Assembly: GCA_002500745.1 (NCBI GenBank)
Contig: DLST01000006.1
Location: forward strand, 179,649-243,648
Direction of reading: 5' to 3'
DNA from: Sphingobacterium sp. UBA7855
GTDB lineage: Bacteria; Bacteroidota; Bacteroidia; Sphingobacteriales; Sphingobacteriaceae
Length of the DNA: 64,000 bases
A program made the position numbers and the translations under genes. The first letter of the stretch is position 1. The number at the start of each line of letters is the position of its first letter. The notes beneath the pieces were generated by a model. That model searched no databases. It had not been told where the DNA came from and saw nothing but the letters and a program-made list of their open reading frames with translations. Positions 46,266 through 55,701 of the stretch are shown here, piece after piece.

Positions 46266-46309
46266 ATATAAAAAAAGCCTTCCAATTTTTTGGAAGGCTT
46301 TTTTTATAT
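46266..46309. terminator. Strong bidirectional terminator
   Basis: A perfect 20-bp stem around GCCTTCCAA-TTTT-TTGGAAGGC with A-run and T-run arms; it ends the minus-strand gene at 46326 and backs up the terminator before it. Confidence 0.9.
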
Positions 46310-46325
46310 CGTGTCTCGCGTGCTA

Positions 46326-46739
46326 TTAAGCGAAAAGTGACCAAGTCGACCAAGGAATACGAGCGAGCATCAAGATTAAACCGATGACGAAGAAAATCAA
46401 AACGGTTTGATTTGCTTTTTTTGCATTTTCAATCTTTTTCGCTTTAGAATAGCCAATTGTGATCAATACAATAGCAATAATCATGGTCAACGGGTGTTCA
46501 ATGATTTTAAATCGTAACGAAGGATCTTTCATTACAGCACCAGAGATCATCGAAGGGTACTTTAAATAAAAGAATAAAATCAATCCCACCACTAATTGAA
46601 TATGCGATGCGATGAAACCCAATAAAGCAATTTTACGGTTGTACGGTTTGTTGCCTAGATAGTTTGATAGGGTGATCACGATCGATATCACCAGGGCTAG
46701 CAATAAGACAATTGCTATAGTCGAGTGTAAATGTAACAT
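46326..46739 (-). CDS. Four-helix membrane protein, unknown
   Basis: The 137-residue protein has four predicted membrane helices, with a His near the N-terminus (MLHLHSTIAI), a His in helix 2 (FIASHIQLVVG) and one before helix 3 (IIEHPLTMI). Similar proteins in Bacteroidetes are sometimes annotated as cytochrome b-like, but no proven haem site is known and I would not call one. Monocistronic with a strong terminator. Confidence 0.75.
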   Translation of the reverse strand: MLHLHSTIAIVLLLALVISIVITLSNYLGNKPYNRKIALLGFIASHIQLVVGLILFFYLKYPSMISGAVMKDPSLRFKIIEHPLTMIIAIVLITIGYSKAKKIENAKKANQTVLIFFVIGLILMLARIPWSTWSLFA

Positions 46740-46806
46740 AAAAGCTCTCTTTAATTATTTCCTAAGTTAGCAAAGATAAAAATATATTGAATGTATTTGT
46801 TAAAAA

Positions 46807-47421
46807 TCATTGTTCCAACAGAAATACCTCCGCAATTGGATGGAATAGGTACATACGCTTGCTGGTCAATTCCATGCATTTATAACGTTTCCTTATCTTT
46901 TCAATCCGCTGAAATGAACGCCCATTTTTTAATTTGAAGAAGTGCCCATCCTCTAAGGATTCTACCGTGAGGGCGCTGCTTTTGACGGTGTCATATAACT
47001 TTAAGGTACGAAACAGGTGGAGGTCCGTGCAGCTCGATGCTGCCGGGTTTTCCATATAGCGGTGAATCGCCTGGCTGACGTCGGTTGGGAAAATATTCAG
47101 TTCAAGAAATGGTCTCATCAGTTCCTTAAAATTATTCTTCCATTCCGCACCGTGCGGCTTGACACGATGCTGGTATTTATTCCACGTTTGTAAATGTGCA
47201 AATTCGTGAATCGTCGTAATCAAAAATGAATAAGAGTTTAAGTCATGGTTAACCGAGATCCGGTGCGGGCTTCCTCTATACGGAGCGCGGTAATCTCCTA
47301 GCTTGGTACTCCTGGAACGAGAGATTTTAAATAAACAGTGGGTGTGATTAATCCACTTGGATATGATTGGAGCTGCTTCCTCGGGCATGTATTTTCTTAG
47401 TGTAGCACTATAATCTTGCAT
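46807..47421 (-). CDS. SprT-like zinc metalloprotease domain protein
   Basis: The 204-residue protein contains the zinc-binding HEFAH in FLITTIHEFAHLQTW and a downstream HGAEWKNNF, the usual SprT pattern; no C-terminal zinc ribbon is visible. Bacterial SprT-like proteins are related to the DNA-protein crosslink protease Spartan; the bacterial role is not established. No signal peptide, so cytosolic. Transcribed away from recN across a 300-bp gap. Confidence 0.85.
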   Translation of the reverse strand: MQDYSATLRKYMPEEAAPIISKWINHTHCLFKISRSRSTKLGDYRAPYRGSPHRISVNHDLNSYSFLITTIHEFAHLQTWNKYQHRVKPHGAEWKNNFKELMRPFLELNIFPTDVSQAIHRYMENPAASSCTDLHLFRTLKLYDTVKSSALTVESLEDGHFFKLKNGRSFQRIEKIRKRYKCMELTSKRMYLFHPIAEVFLLEQ

Positions 47422-47488
47422 GACATAAAAATAGGAATTTATTCATGTTAGTAAAGCGCCAAGTCGACATTCTTTTGTCAAAAATAGA

Positions 47489-47521
47489 ATTGATTTACTA
47501 AAAAAAGTAGTTTTAAATTTG
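47489..47521 (+). promoter_or_regulatory. Candidate promoter upstream of recN
   Basis: ATTG (47489-47492), a 21-bp spacer and TAAATTTG (47514-47521), an exact -7 match. It would give recN a long leader of almost 200 nt, whose content I cannot explain; no SOS-type box is recognisable. A closer promoter may have been missed. Confidence 0.45.
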
Positions 47522-47721
47522 GAAAAATGATATTATTTTTAGTATTTAGTGTTTGTAAATGTTGCGTGCGAATATGTCAATAGATCAGAGGAGCTATGTT
47601 TTTAATAAAATGTATTGAAATCGTCTGATTTTTAGGTAAATTACCTGTAGAAAAAGTCATGTTTACATGCAAAATGAAGAGGAAAGGTATTTCCTCCAAA
47701 CTGTAATAAGACCTTTAAAAT

Positions 47722-49383
47722 ATGCTGGATACCTTACATATTAAAAATTATGCGCTTATAAACGAGTTGGAAATCCAGTTCGACAAGGGTTTGAATATGA
47801 TTACCGGGGAGACTGGGGCTGGTAAATCCATTATTATGGGAGCCCTATCGTTAATTTTAGGAAATAGAGTAGAGGGAAAGTACTTTTTCGATCCAACGAA
47901 GAAGTGTGTGATTGAGGGAGAATTTAAAATAGGTCCTTACAGATTACTCAATTTTTTCGAAGAAAATGACCTAGATTATGCTGATCATACCATTATTCGA
48001 AGAGAAATCGCTCCCGATGGTAAATCCCGAGCATTTATTAATGATTCTCCCGTTACCCTAACTATTCTCAAGCAATTGGGAGAACAATTGATCGATGTAC
48101 ATTCTCAGCATGCAACATTGCAGATCAATACAGAAGAGTTCCAATTTTTAGTGGTCGACAGTGTCGCGGGCACATTTGCATTAAAGCAAGATTATCGAGA
48201 TAGTTTCTTTGCTTATAAGAAAGCGAAAAAGGAACTCGAAGAATTTAAGGAGCTGGTTAAGAAGGCTGCATTAGAACAAGATTATTTTCAGTTCCAATTT
48301 GACGAACTTGATGCAGCGCAATTGGTATCAGATGAACAGGGACAGCTCGAAATACAACAGCGCCAATTGGAAAATGCAGAAGATATTAAGCGCGCGCTAA
48401 CTGGTGCATCGCTGCTATTGGAAAATGATGATACGGCTGTTTTAAGCCGTTTGAAGGACGCTATGAACCAAGTGGAAGGTATCACTTCATTTCTTCCTGA
48501 AACAGCAGATTTGGCTGCGCGGTTAAAGAGCGCATGGATTGAGCTCAAGGACGTTGCCGCAGAGTTAAGTGCGCTTGAAGAAGAGACACAAATTGACGAG
48601 GGTACTTTGTTGGAAATTAACGAGCGCCTGAGCTTACTCTATTCATTACAGAAGAAACATCATGTGGACTCCGTTGAGGAGCTTATTCGACTGAGAGATG
48701 AGCTTGAGTCCAAGTTGATGGCTATAAATTCTTCCGATGAGCAATTGGAGCGGCTGGAAAAAGAAGTCGTAGTTAAGTTGAACATTGCTCAGAAAAAGGG
48801 TAAGGAACTATCAGTAAGCAGAAGCAAAGTGTTGGCGTTAATCGCAAAAGAAGTGCAAGCTACCTTAGCAAATGTCGGAATGCCCAATGCACGTCTTCAA
48901 ATTAATTTAGAGCCCTTAAAGGAAGGAGAGATGCGGGAATCCGGAATGGATGCTATCCAATTTTTGTTCTCTGCCAATAAAGGGCAGGAAATGCAATTCA
49001 TCCATAAAGTGGCCTCTGGAGGTGAGCTTTCACGGGTAATGTTAGCCATAAAATCTTTAGTTGCCAAAACTTCTGCCCTGCCGACTATTATTTTTGATGA
49101 AATCGATACCGGGATCTCAGGTGAGGTGGCGTTGCGTGTAGGAGAGGTTATGGAAAACCTAGCCGAAAATATGCAGGTAGTCGCTATCTCGCACTTACCG
49201 CAGATTGCGTCAAAAGGGGCGGCGCATTTTAAAGTATATAAGGAAGACAAGGCCGATCGTACCATATCAAATATCGTCCGACTGGATCAAGCCGGTAGGG
49301 TAAAAGAGATCGCGCAAATGCTGAGCGGAGCAAATCCAACGGATGCTGCACTGGAGCATGCAGAGCTGCTGTTGAAAGGTTAG
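47722..49383 (+). CDS. recN: DNA repair protein RecN
   Basis: SMC-like ATPase that gathers broken DNA ends for recombination. The 553 residues are of usual length: Walker A GETGAGKSIIMGAL at the N-terminus with DTLHIKNYALI, a central coiled coil of about 150-340, the signature KVASGGELSRVMLAIKSL and Walker B IIFDEIDTGISG with the late VVAISHLPQIA. It is followed by a convergent terminator. Nothing odd. Confidence 0.97.
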   Translation: MLDTLHIKNYALINELEIQFDKGLNMITGETGAGKSIIMGALSLILGNRVEGKYFFDPTKKCVIEGEFKIGPYRLLNFFEENDLDYADHTIIRREIAPDGKSRAFINDSPVTLTILKQLGEQLIDVHSQHATLQINTEEFQFLVVDSVAGTFALKQDYRDSFFAYKKAKKELEEFKELVKKAALEQDYFQFQFDELDAAQLVSDEQGQLEIQQRQLENAEDIKRALTGASLLLENDDTAVLSRLKDAMNQVEGITSFLPETADLAARLKSAWIELKDVAAELSALEEETQIDEGTLLEINERLSLLYSLQKKHHVDSVEELIRLRDELESKLMAINSSDEQLERLEKEVVVKLNIAQKKGKELSVSRSKVLALIAKEVQATLANVGMPNARLQINLEPLKEGEMRESGMDAIQFLFSANKGQEMQFIHKVASGGELSRVMLAIKSLVAKTSALPTIIFDEIDTGISGEVALRVGEVMENLAENMQVVAISHLPQIASKGAAHFKVYKEDKADRTISNIVRLDQAGRVKEIAQMLSGANPTDAALEHAELLLKG

Positions 49384-49407
49384 GGATAAAATAATGAAAC
49401 CTTATAT

Positions 49408-49450
49408 AAAAAATCAGCCTTAGAATAACTTATTCTGAGGCTGATTTTTT
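49408..49450. terminator. Bidirectional terminator between recN and a lipoprotein gene
   Basis: AAAAAATCAGCCTTAGAATA pairs with TATTCTGAGGCTGATTTTTT across a 3-nt loop with a single mismatch. Confidence 0.9.
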
Positions 49451-49451
49451 A

Positions 49452-49907
49452 TTATTGCCCGCCGTTTTCCCCATCAGTAAGTGTGACTTTAGCTTGGAAA
49501 GGTGGCGGCGGAGTTGCTGTTCCTGTGCCAAGATAATCAGCATAAATATTTAAATTTCCGTCTACTTTACCATCAAAAAAAGTATATTCTGTCCTGAAAT
49601 TGTAAAGGCCGTTTTTTGTTGGTACGTTGTTCGCCCCCAAGTTGATATAAAAATCTGGACTATCGTTAAATGATATTGCCACGGCAACTTGTCCATAATC
49701 AAAATATTTAGAATCAATTTCGTTGAATGGAACTGAGATTACGAAAGTTCTGGGATCTCCCTCAGTTTTCCATTGGTAATTGGCTCCTGGTACTGCAAAC
49801 TTATAGGTAACCCCTGGAAGGGAATTCGTTATATACTCCTTCTTACAAGAAGAGAATGAAACCAAGGCTGCGGTTCCAATTAAAGCTGCTAATAAAAGTC
49901 TTTTCAT
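49452..49907 (-). CDS. Small hypothetical lipoprotein
   Basis: The ATG at 49907 gives a lipoprotein leader (KRLLLAALIGTAALVSFSSC); the open frame to 49976 has no leader character. The mature part, about 130 residues, is beta-rich with repeated aromatic residues (YKFAVPGANYQWKT, YFDYGQVAVAISF) and a PPPP run near the end, probably one immunoglobulin- or jelly-roll-like domain. Not recognised; envelope-anchored. Monocistronic. Confidence 0.7.
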   Translation of the reverse strand: MKRLLLAALIGTAALVSFSSCKKEYITNSLPGVTYKFAVPGANYQWKTEGDPRTFVISVPFNEIDSKYFDYGQVAVAISFNDSPDFYINLGANNVPTKNGLYNFRTEYTFFDGKVDGNLNIYADYLGTGTATPPPPFQAKVTLTDGENGGQ

Positions 49908-49990
49908 ATCGTTTGTGTTATTTGTGACAGTTTTTTTATTATAGGACGATAAAATAGTGTAAAAGTTTAACGTCAATCTTCTTTACAACA

Positions 49991-50017
49991 AAAAATGCAC
50001 CATTATGGTGCATTTTT
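49991..50017. terminator. Terminator of clpC
   Basis: AAAAATGCACCA, loop TTA, TGGTGCATTTTT: 12-bp stem with A-run and T-run arms, 30 bp past the clpC stop on the minus strand. Confidence 0.85.
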
Positions 50018-50046
50018 ATAAAATTATTTTTAGATACGACTATGGC

Positions 50047-52572
50047 TTACTTCTCAGCAGTATCTTTTGAAGACTTAGAATCTGAACTAGATACCTCAAT
50101 ATCTTTCGTTTCAGGATTAATGCTCACCGTCAACACCGAACCAGTTTGTACAGTTCCTTTCAGGATTTCTTCAGCAATTGGATCTTCTAAATACTTTTGA
50201 ATTGCCCGTTTTAACGGACGTGCTCCAAAATTACTGTCGTAACCTTTATCCGCAATGAAATCTTTTGCTTCATCCGTCAAATTAATGGTATAACCCAAAT
50301 CTGCGATACGCTTGAATAATGACTTCAATTCAATATCGATGATTTTGAAGATATTTTCCTTTGTCAATGAGTTAAATACAATCACATCATCAATACGGTT
50401 CAAGAATTCTGGCGCAAAGGCTCTTTTCAGAGCTGTTTCAATCACTCCACGAGAATGTGCATCCGACTGTTGTGACTTTGCAGCAGTAGTGAAACCCACA
50501 CCTTGGCCAAATTCCTTCAATTGGCGTGCACCAATATTAGAAGTCATAATGATAATAGTGTTTCTAAAGTCCACTTTGCGGCCTAAGCTGTCGGTCAACT
50601 GACCTTCGTCCAATACCTGCAGCAACAGATTGAATACATCCGGATGCGCTTTCTCAATCTCATCCAATAAGACAACGGCATAAGGCTTACGACGTACTTT
50701 CTCAGTCAATTGACCACCTTCTTCATATCCGACATATCCTGGAGGCGCCCCAACTAAGCGGGAGACCGCAAATTTCTCCATGTATTCACTCATGTCGATT
50801 TGAATAAGCGCATCCTCTGTATCGAACATAAAGCGCGCTAATTCCTTAGCCAATTCCGTCTTACCCACACCTGTAGGACCTAAGAAGATAAAGGAGCCAA
50901 TTGGTTTTTTAGGATCTTTCAAGCCTGCACGTGTACGTTGGATCGCTTTCACCAATTTTCCTACAGCATCATCCTGACCAATAATTCTTCCCTTCATCAG
51001 CTCTGCCATATTCAAAAGCTTCTGACCGTCAGACTGACTCACACGCTGTACAGGAATACCGGTCATCATCGCCACTACTTCAGCAACATTTTCTTCTGAA
51101 ACAGTATAGCGTTTTGACTTTGTCTCTTCTTCCCAGGCGATTTTCTCTTTCTCAAGCTCTTCAATCAATTTTTTCTCTGTATCACGCAACTTCGCTGCTT
51201 CTTCGTATTTTTGACTCCGAACAACCTTGTTTTTCTCTAATTTGACCTCTTCAATTTTATTCTCAATGTCGATAATAGATTGTGGTACATGGATATTGTT
51301 CAAGTGTACACGAGAGCCCGCTTCATCCAATGCATCAATCGCTTTGTCCGGTAGGAAACGATCTGTTATATAGCGTGTTGTTAACGATACACAAGCTTCA
51401 ATAGCTTCGGCTGTATAAGTCACATTGTGGTGATCTTCATATTTCTCTTTTATACGGTTCAATATTTCAACCGTTTCATCATGTGTAGCCGGCTCAATGG
51501 TAACGCGTTGGAAACGGCGGTCCAAAGCGCCATCTTTTTCAATGTATTGACGGTATTCGTCTAATGTTGTCGCACCGATACACTGAATTTCGCCTCTTGC
51601 CAAAGCCGGTTTGAACATGTTGGAAGCATCTAACGATCCTGAAGCTCCACCTGCGCCTACTATGGTGTGAATCTCATCGATAAATAAAATGACATCCGGT
51701 GATTTTTCCAGTTCGTTCATGACCGCTTTCATACGCTCTTCAAACTGACCACGATATTTTGTGCCAGCAACCAAGGATGCAAGATCCAATGTGACGACAC
51801 GTTTATTGAATAATACACGTGATACCTTTCGTTGAACGATACGAAGGGCAAGACCTTCCGCAATTGCCGATTTACCCACTCCAGGTTCACCGATCAACAG
51901 GGGATTGTTCTTTTTGCGTCGGGATAAAATTTGAGAAACACGCTCAATTTCTTTCTCGCGACCTACAATGGGATCTAGTTTACCTTCTTCTGCAGCTTTG
52001 GTCAAGTCGCGGCCAAAGTTGTCCAAAACTGGAGTTTTAGATTTGATATCCGAAACCTTTTTAGGTTGAATATACTGATCATCTTCAGCAAAATCATCAT
52101 CGCCTGTAGGCGAGCCCGGAGCCTCGTCCTTAATGGTAGTTCTATTTTGCTCCACTTCAGATTTGAAGATGTCGTAAGTCACATTGTATTGTTGTAAAAT
52201 CTGAGAAGCGATATTATCTTCATCTCGTAAGATAGCCAATAATAGGTGCTCCGTTCCGATGATATCCGATTTGAATATTTTAGCTTCCAAATAAGTAATC
52301 TTCAAAACTTTTTCAGCCTGTTTTGTTAATGGCATGTTGCCAATAGGAGCGCGTGAAACTGATGCTCCCTTCACTGCGTCTTCCACAGATTGACGTAGTG
52401 CTGTCGTGTCAATGCCTATGTTTTTAAGGATTTTTATCGCCATTCCATCGCCTTCACGAATTAAACCAAGCAACAAATGCTCTGTTCCTATATAATCGTG
52501 ACGCAATCTCAAAGCTTCCTCTCTACTGTACGATATGACATCCTTTACGCGCGGTGAAAATTTTGCTTCCAT
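50047..52572 (-). CDS. clpC: ATP-dependent Clp protease ATPase subunit ClpC
   Basis: Hsp100 unfoldase that feeds proteins to ClpP. The 841 residues have two N-terminal Clp repeats ([37 protein letters not shown]), AAA-1 with Walker [14 protein letters not shown] and Walker [10 protein letters not shown], a UVR motif ([19 protein letters not shown]), AAA-2 with [13 protein letters not shown] and [12 protein letters not shown], and a D2-small domain with GARPLKRAI. The UVR segment distinguishes it from ClpB. No McsA/McsB genes are near. Divergent from ettA. Confidence 0.96.
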   Translation of the reverse strand: MEAKFSPRVKDVISYSREEALRLRHDYIGTEHLLLGLIREGDGMAIKILKNIGIDTTALRQSVEDAVKGASVSRAPIGNMPLTKQAEKVLKITYLEAKIFKSDIIGTEHLLLAILRDEDNIASQILQQYNVTYDIFKSEVEQNRTTIKDEAPGSPTGDDDFAEDDQYIQPKKVSDIKSKTPVLDNFGRDLTKAAEEGKLDPIVGREKEIERVSQILSRRKKNNPLLIGEPGVGKSAIAEGLALRIVQRKVSRVLFNKRVVTLDLASLVAGTKYRGQFEERMKAVMNELEKSPDVILFIDEIHTIVGAGGASGSLDASNMFKPALARGEIQCIGATTLDEYRQYIEKDGALDRRFQRVTIEPATHDETVEILNRIKEKYEDHHNVTYTAEAIEACVSLTTRYITDRFLPDKAIDALDEAGSRVHLNNIHVPQSIIDIENKIEEVKLEKNKVVRSQKYEEAAKLRDTEKKLIEELEKEKIAWEEETKSKRYTVSEENVAEVVAMMTGIPVQRVSQSDGQKLLNMAELMKGRIIGQDDAVGKLVKAIQRTRAGLKDPKKPIGSFIFLGPTGVGKTELAKELARFMFDTEDALIQIDMSEYMEKFAVSRLVGAPPGYVGYEEGGQLTEKVRRKPYAVVLLDEIEKAHPDVFNLLLQVLDEGQLTDSLGRKVDFRNTIIIMTSNIGARQLKEFGQGVGFTTAAKSQQSDAHSRGVIETALKRAFAPEFLNRIDDVIVFNSLTKENIFKIIDIELKSLFKRIADLGYTINLTDEAKDFIADKGYDSNFGARPLKRAIQKYLEDPIAEEILKGTVQTGSVLTVSINPETKDIEVSSSDSKSSKDTAEK

Positions 52573-52707
52573 TGAATACCTTTCTGTTTTATATTAAGGA
52601 TATATAAATGTAGTAAATTCTGCATTTTAACCTTAAAATTATTTTAAATAATGTCATCAACAATTAAGCCATGACCTTGGTACGTCCAAAATGTCAGTAT
52701 AAAAGAT

Positions 52708-52715
52708 TACATTTG
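52708..52715 (+). promoter_or_regulatory. -7 element of ettA
   Basis: TACATTTG, exact match to TAnnTTTG, 41 bp before the ettA ATG. No TTG at the expected distance upstream. Confidence 0.5.
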
Positions 52716-52756
52716 TATGTTAATATAACAAGAGTTTTCGAATTTTTTTAAATTTT

Positions 52757-54439
52757 ATGTCAGACGAGAAGATCATTTTTTCGATGGCGGGTGTCAACAA
52801 AATCTATCCGCCTCAAAAACAAGTGTTAAAAAATATTTATTTATCTTTTTTCTATGGTGCCAAGATAGGCGTGATTGGTTTGAACGGATCAGGTAAATCT
52901 TCCCTATTGAAAATAATCGCTGGATTGGATAAATCTTATCAGGGCGAGGTGGTGTTCTCCCCGGGCTATTCTGTGGGTTATTTGGCACAAGAGCCGCAAT
53001 TGGATCTGGAGAAAACTGTGCTTGAAGTGGTACAGGAAGGTGTTGCTGAAATTACGGCAATATTAAAAGAATACGAAGATATCAATGAGAAATTTGGCCT
53101 ACCAGAGGTGTATGAAAACGCCGATGAGATGGATAGGTTATTGACCAGACAAGGAGAACTTCAAGATAAAATTGATGCCACGAACGCTTGGGAAATTGAT
53201 TCAAAATTGGAAAGAGCTATGGATGCCTTACGTTGTCCTGAACCCGATGCGAAGATTGTCAATTTGTCAGGTGGTGAGCGCAGACGGGTAGCATTATGTC
53301 GTCTATTGTTGCAGGAACCGGATGTGCTGTTACTGGACGAGCCGACCAACCACTTGGATGCTGAATCAATCGATTGGTTAGAACAGCACTTAAAACAATA
53401 TAAAGGAACTGTTATTGCCGTTACCCACGACCGTTATTTCTTGGATAATGTTGCCGGATGGATCCTTGAATTGGATCGTGGTGAAGGAATTCCTTGGAAA
53501 GGAAATTATTCTTCTTGGCTAGATCAAAAAGCAAAACGCCTGGCGCAGGAGGAAAAACAAGAAACCAAACGGCAAAAAACACTCGAACGTGAGCTTGAAT
53601 GGGTGCGTATGGCTCCAAAAGCTCGTCATGCCAAATCAAAAGCTAGATTACATAACTATGAAAAATTAGCATCCGAAGAGACCAAAGAACGTGAAGAAAA
53701 ATTGGAATTGTTTATTCCTCCAGGACCGCGTCTGGGAAACTCGGTCATAGAGGCAACGAATATCTCTAAAGCTTATGGCGATCGTATTTTATTTGAAAAT
53801 TTAAGTTTTATGTTGCCGCCCGCAGGTATTGTTGGAATTATTGGACCAAATGGAGCCGGCAAAACTACTTTGTTCCGCCTCATTACAGGACAGGAAACGC
53901 CCGATACGGGTTCTTTCAAGGTAGGAGAAACAGTGAAATTGGGCTATGTGGACCAAATGCACCACGACCTCGACCCTGAAAAATCAGTTTGGGAAAATAT
54001 TACAGGAGGCAGTGACAATATGATGTTGGGCAACCGCCCCGTGAACTCGAGAGCCTATGTTTCGAAATTTAATTTTAATGGCGCTGATCAGCAGAAGAAA
54101 GTAGGTGTGCTCTCTGGTGGGGAACGGAATCGTGTACATTTGGCGATTACATTAAAAGAGGGGTCCAATGTACTCTTGCTCGATGAGCCTACAAACGATA
54201 TCGATGTGAATACATTGCGGGCCTTAGAGGAAGGATTGGAGAACTTTGGCGGGTGTGCGGTAGTGATTTCACACGATAGATGGTTCCTGGATCGTATTTG
54301 TACTCATATTCTCGCTTTTGAAGGTGATTCACAGGTATATTTCTTTGAGGGTAATTATACCGAGTATGAAGAAAACCGGAAAAAACGTATCGGTGACGTG
54401 ACACCACACCGCATTAAATACAAAAAACTGATAAAGTAA
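52757..54439 (+). CDS. ettA: Energy-dependent translational throttle protein EttA (ABC-F)
   Basis: ABC-F ATPase that gates ribosomes leaving initiation. The 560-residue length and the strictly EttA-like linker (LERELEWVRMAPKARHAKSK) identify it. The two ATPase domains have GLNGSGKSSLLK and GPNGAGKTTLFR as Walker A, and LSGGERRRVALCR and LSGGERNRVHLAI as signatures; the arm between the domain halves is present. The sensor kinase gene starts 9 bp after its stop, so the two may share a transcript. Confidence 0.95.
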   Translation: MSDEKIIFSMAGVNKIYPPQKQVLKNIYLSFFYGAKIGVIGLNGSGKSSLLKIIAGLDKSYQGEVVFSPGYSVGYLAQEPQLDLEKTVLEVVQEGVAEITAILKEYEDINEKFGLPEVYENADEMDRLLTRQGELQDKIDATNAWEIDSKLERAMDALRCPEPDAKIVNLSGGERRRVALCRLLLQEPDVLLLDEPTNHLDAESIDWLEQHLKQYKGTVIAVTHDRYFLDNVAGWILELDRGEGIPWKGNYSSWLDQKAKRLAQEEKQETKRQKTLERELEWVRMAPKARHAKSKARLHNYEKLASEETKEREEKLELFIPPGPRLGNSVIEATNISKAYGDRILFENLSFMLPPAGIVGIIGPNGAGKTTLFRLITGQETPDTGSFKVGETVKLGYVDQMHHDLDPEKSVWENITGGSDNMMLGNRPVNSRAYVSKFNFNGADQQKKVGVLSGGERNRVHLAITLKEGSNVLLLDEPTNDIDVNTLRALEEGLENFGGCAVVISHDRWFLDRICTHILAFEGDSQVYFFEGNYTEYEENRKKRIGDVTPHRIKYKKLIK

Positions 54440-54448
54440 TATAAAATC

Positions 54449-55633
54449 ATGGAAAGCGGAAGGCTGTTAGCTGCTATAATTGATCATGCAATTGATGGCA
54501 TTATTACCATAGACAACAGGGGGAATGTAGAAAGCATTAACCCTGCTGCTCTGGAACTGTTTGGTTATCAGTCAGAAGAGGTGATTGGACATAATGTCTC
54601 CATGCTGATGCCCGAGCCAGATCGCGGTAATCATGATACCTATATTCATAACTATCAGACTACCGGCCACAAAAAAATCATTGGTATTGGGCGCGAAGTG
54701 ATGGGGCTTAAAAAGAGTGGCGAAACATTTCCATTCCGATTGGCTGTCAGTGAAGTCTGGTTGAAGGATAAAAATATCTTTACTGGATTTATTCATGACC
54801 TAACCCGTGAGAAAGCTGCGGAGGATATGCTTAGACAGCATGCAGTAGAACTTGAGAATAAAGTTAGCGAACGTACGAGTGATCTGATATCTTTAGTTTC
54901 CGAACTGGAAAAGGCCAAAGCAGAAGTTTCTAAATCGCTGGAGAAAGAAATTGAACTGAGTCAGCTAAAATCTCGTTTTGTGTCAATGGCTTCGCACGAG
55001 TTTCGAACTCCTTTGAGTTCCGTTCAACTGTCGGCTTCTCTGATCGAAAAATATGCCGAAAGACCGGATGATAAGGTTAATATCATTAAACATACGAATA
55101 GGATTAAAGGGGCCGTACAATTGCTGACCAGTATTCTGAATGATTTTCTTTCCCTTGAAAAGCTCGAAACTGGTATTGTTGTGGTAAATAAGCAATATAT
55201 CAATTTGGTCGAATTGGCTGAGGAAATCACCGAGGAAATGCAGTTGATCTGTAAAAAAAATCAGCATATTGTATATCAGCATACCGGAGAAATCGGCCAC
55301 TTTACCTTAGACTCTAATTTGTTGAAAAATGCTTTGGTCAATCTCATTTCCAATGCGATCAAATATTCAGGAGAGGATACATTAATTGAGTTTACAACTT
55401 GTATCGACGAACAAGGCTGCTTAATATCAGTAAAGGACAACGGTATTGGAATACCCGAAGAGGATCAGGTTCATTTGTTTGAGCCATTTTTTCGAGCACA
55501 TAACACAGGTAACATCCCCGGAACCGGATTGGGACTGAATATCGTAAAAAGGTATATAGAACTCATGGAAGGTCAGATGGAATTTGAGTCTGAAGTGCAT
55601 AAGGGAACCTCATTCCGGGTGAGTTTTAGGTAA
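54449..55633 (+). CDS. FixL-like haem-PAS sensor histidine kinase
   Basis: A cytosolic kinase of 394 residues without membrane spans. Residues 5-120 form a PAS domain very close to the haem PAS of FixL: LMPEPDRGNHDTYIHNYQTT, then KKIIGIGREVMG and FTGFIHDLTRE. By this alignment the haem-ligand His is His62 and the distal Arg that senses oxygen is Arg82, the same 20 residues apart as His200 and Arg220 of Bradyrhizobium FixL. A coiled coil, HisKA with His183 (SMASHEFRTPLS), and the ATPase boxes LVNLISNAIKYSG, DNGIGIP and GTGLGLNIVK follow. Haem binding and oxygen sensing are inferred. The next gene is its likely partner. Confidence 0.85.
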   Translation: MESGRLLAAIIDHAIDGIITIDNRGNVESINPAALELFGYQSEEVIGHNVSMLMPEPDRGNHDTYIHNYQTTGHKKIIGIGREVMGLKKSGETFPFRLAVSEVWLKDKNIFTGFIHDLTREKAAEDMLRQHAVELENKVSERTSDLISLVSELEKAKAEVSKSLEKEIELSQLKSRFVSMASHEFRTPLSSVQLSASLIEKYAERPDDKVNIIKHTNRIKGAVQLLTSILNDFLSLEKLETGIVVVNKQYINLVELAEEITEEMQLICKKNQHIVYQHTGEIGHFTLDSNLLKNALVNLISNAIKYSGEDTLIEFTTCIDEQGCLISVKDNGIGIPEEDQVHLFEPFFRAHNTGNIPGTGLGLNIVKRYIELMEGQMEFESEVHKGTSFRVSFR

Positions 55634-55701
55634 TGCGGAGTTGGCAATAAAACGAGGCATAAACGTTTAAAACATAAAGAAGATAGAATAACTAATTGCA
55701 G

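Noticed and set aside
46326..46739. Cytochrome b assignment for the four-helix membrane protein
   Set aside because: Only scattered histidines, not the paired pattern of a haem b protein.
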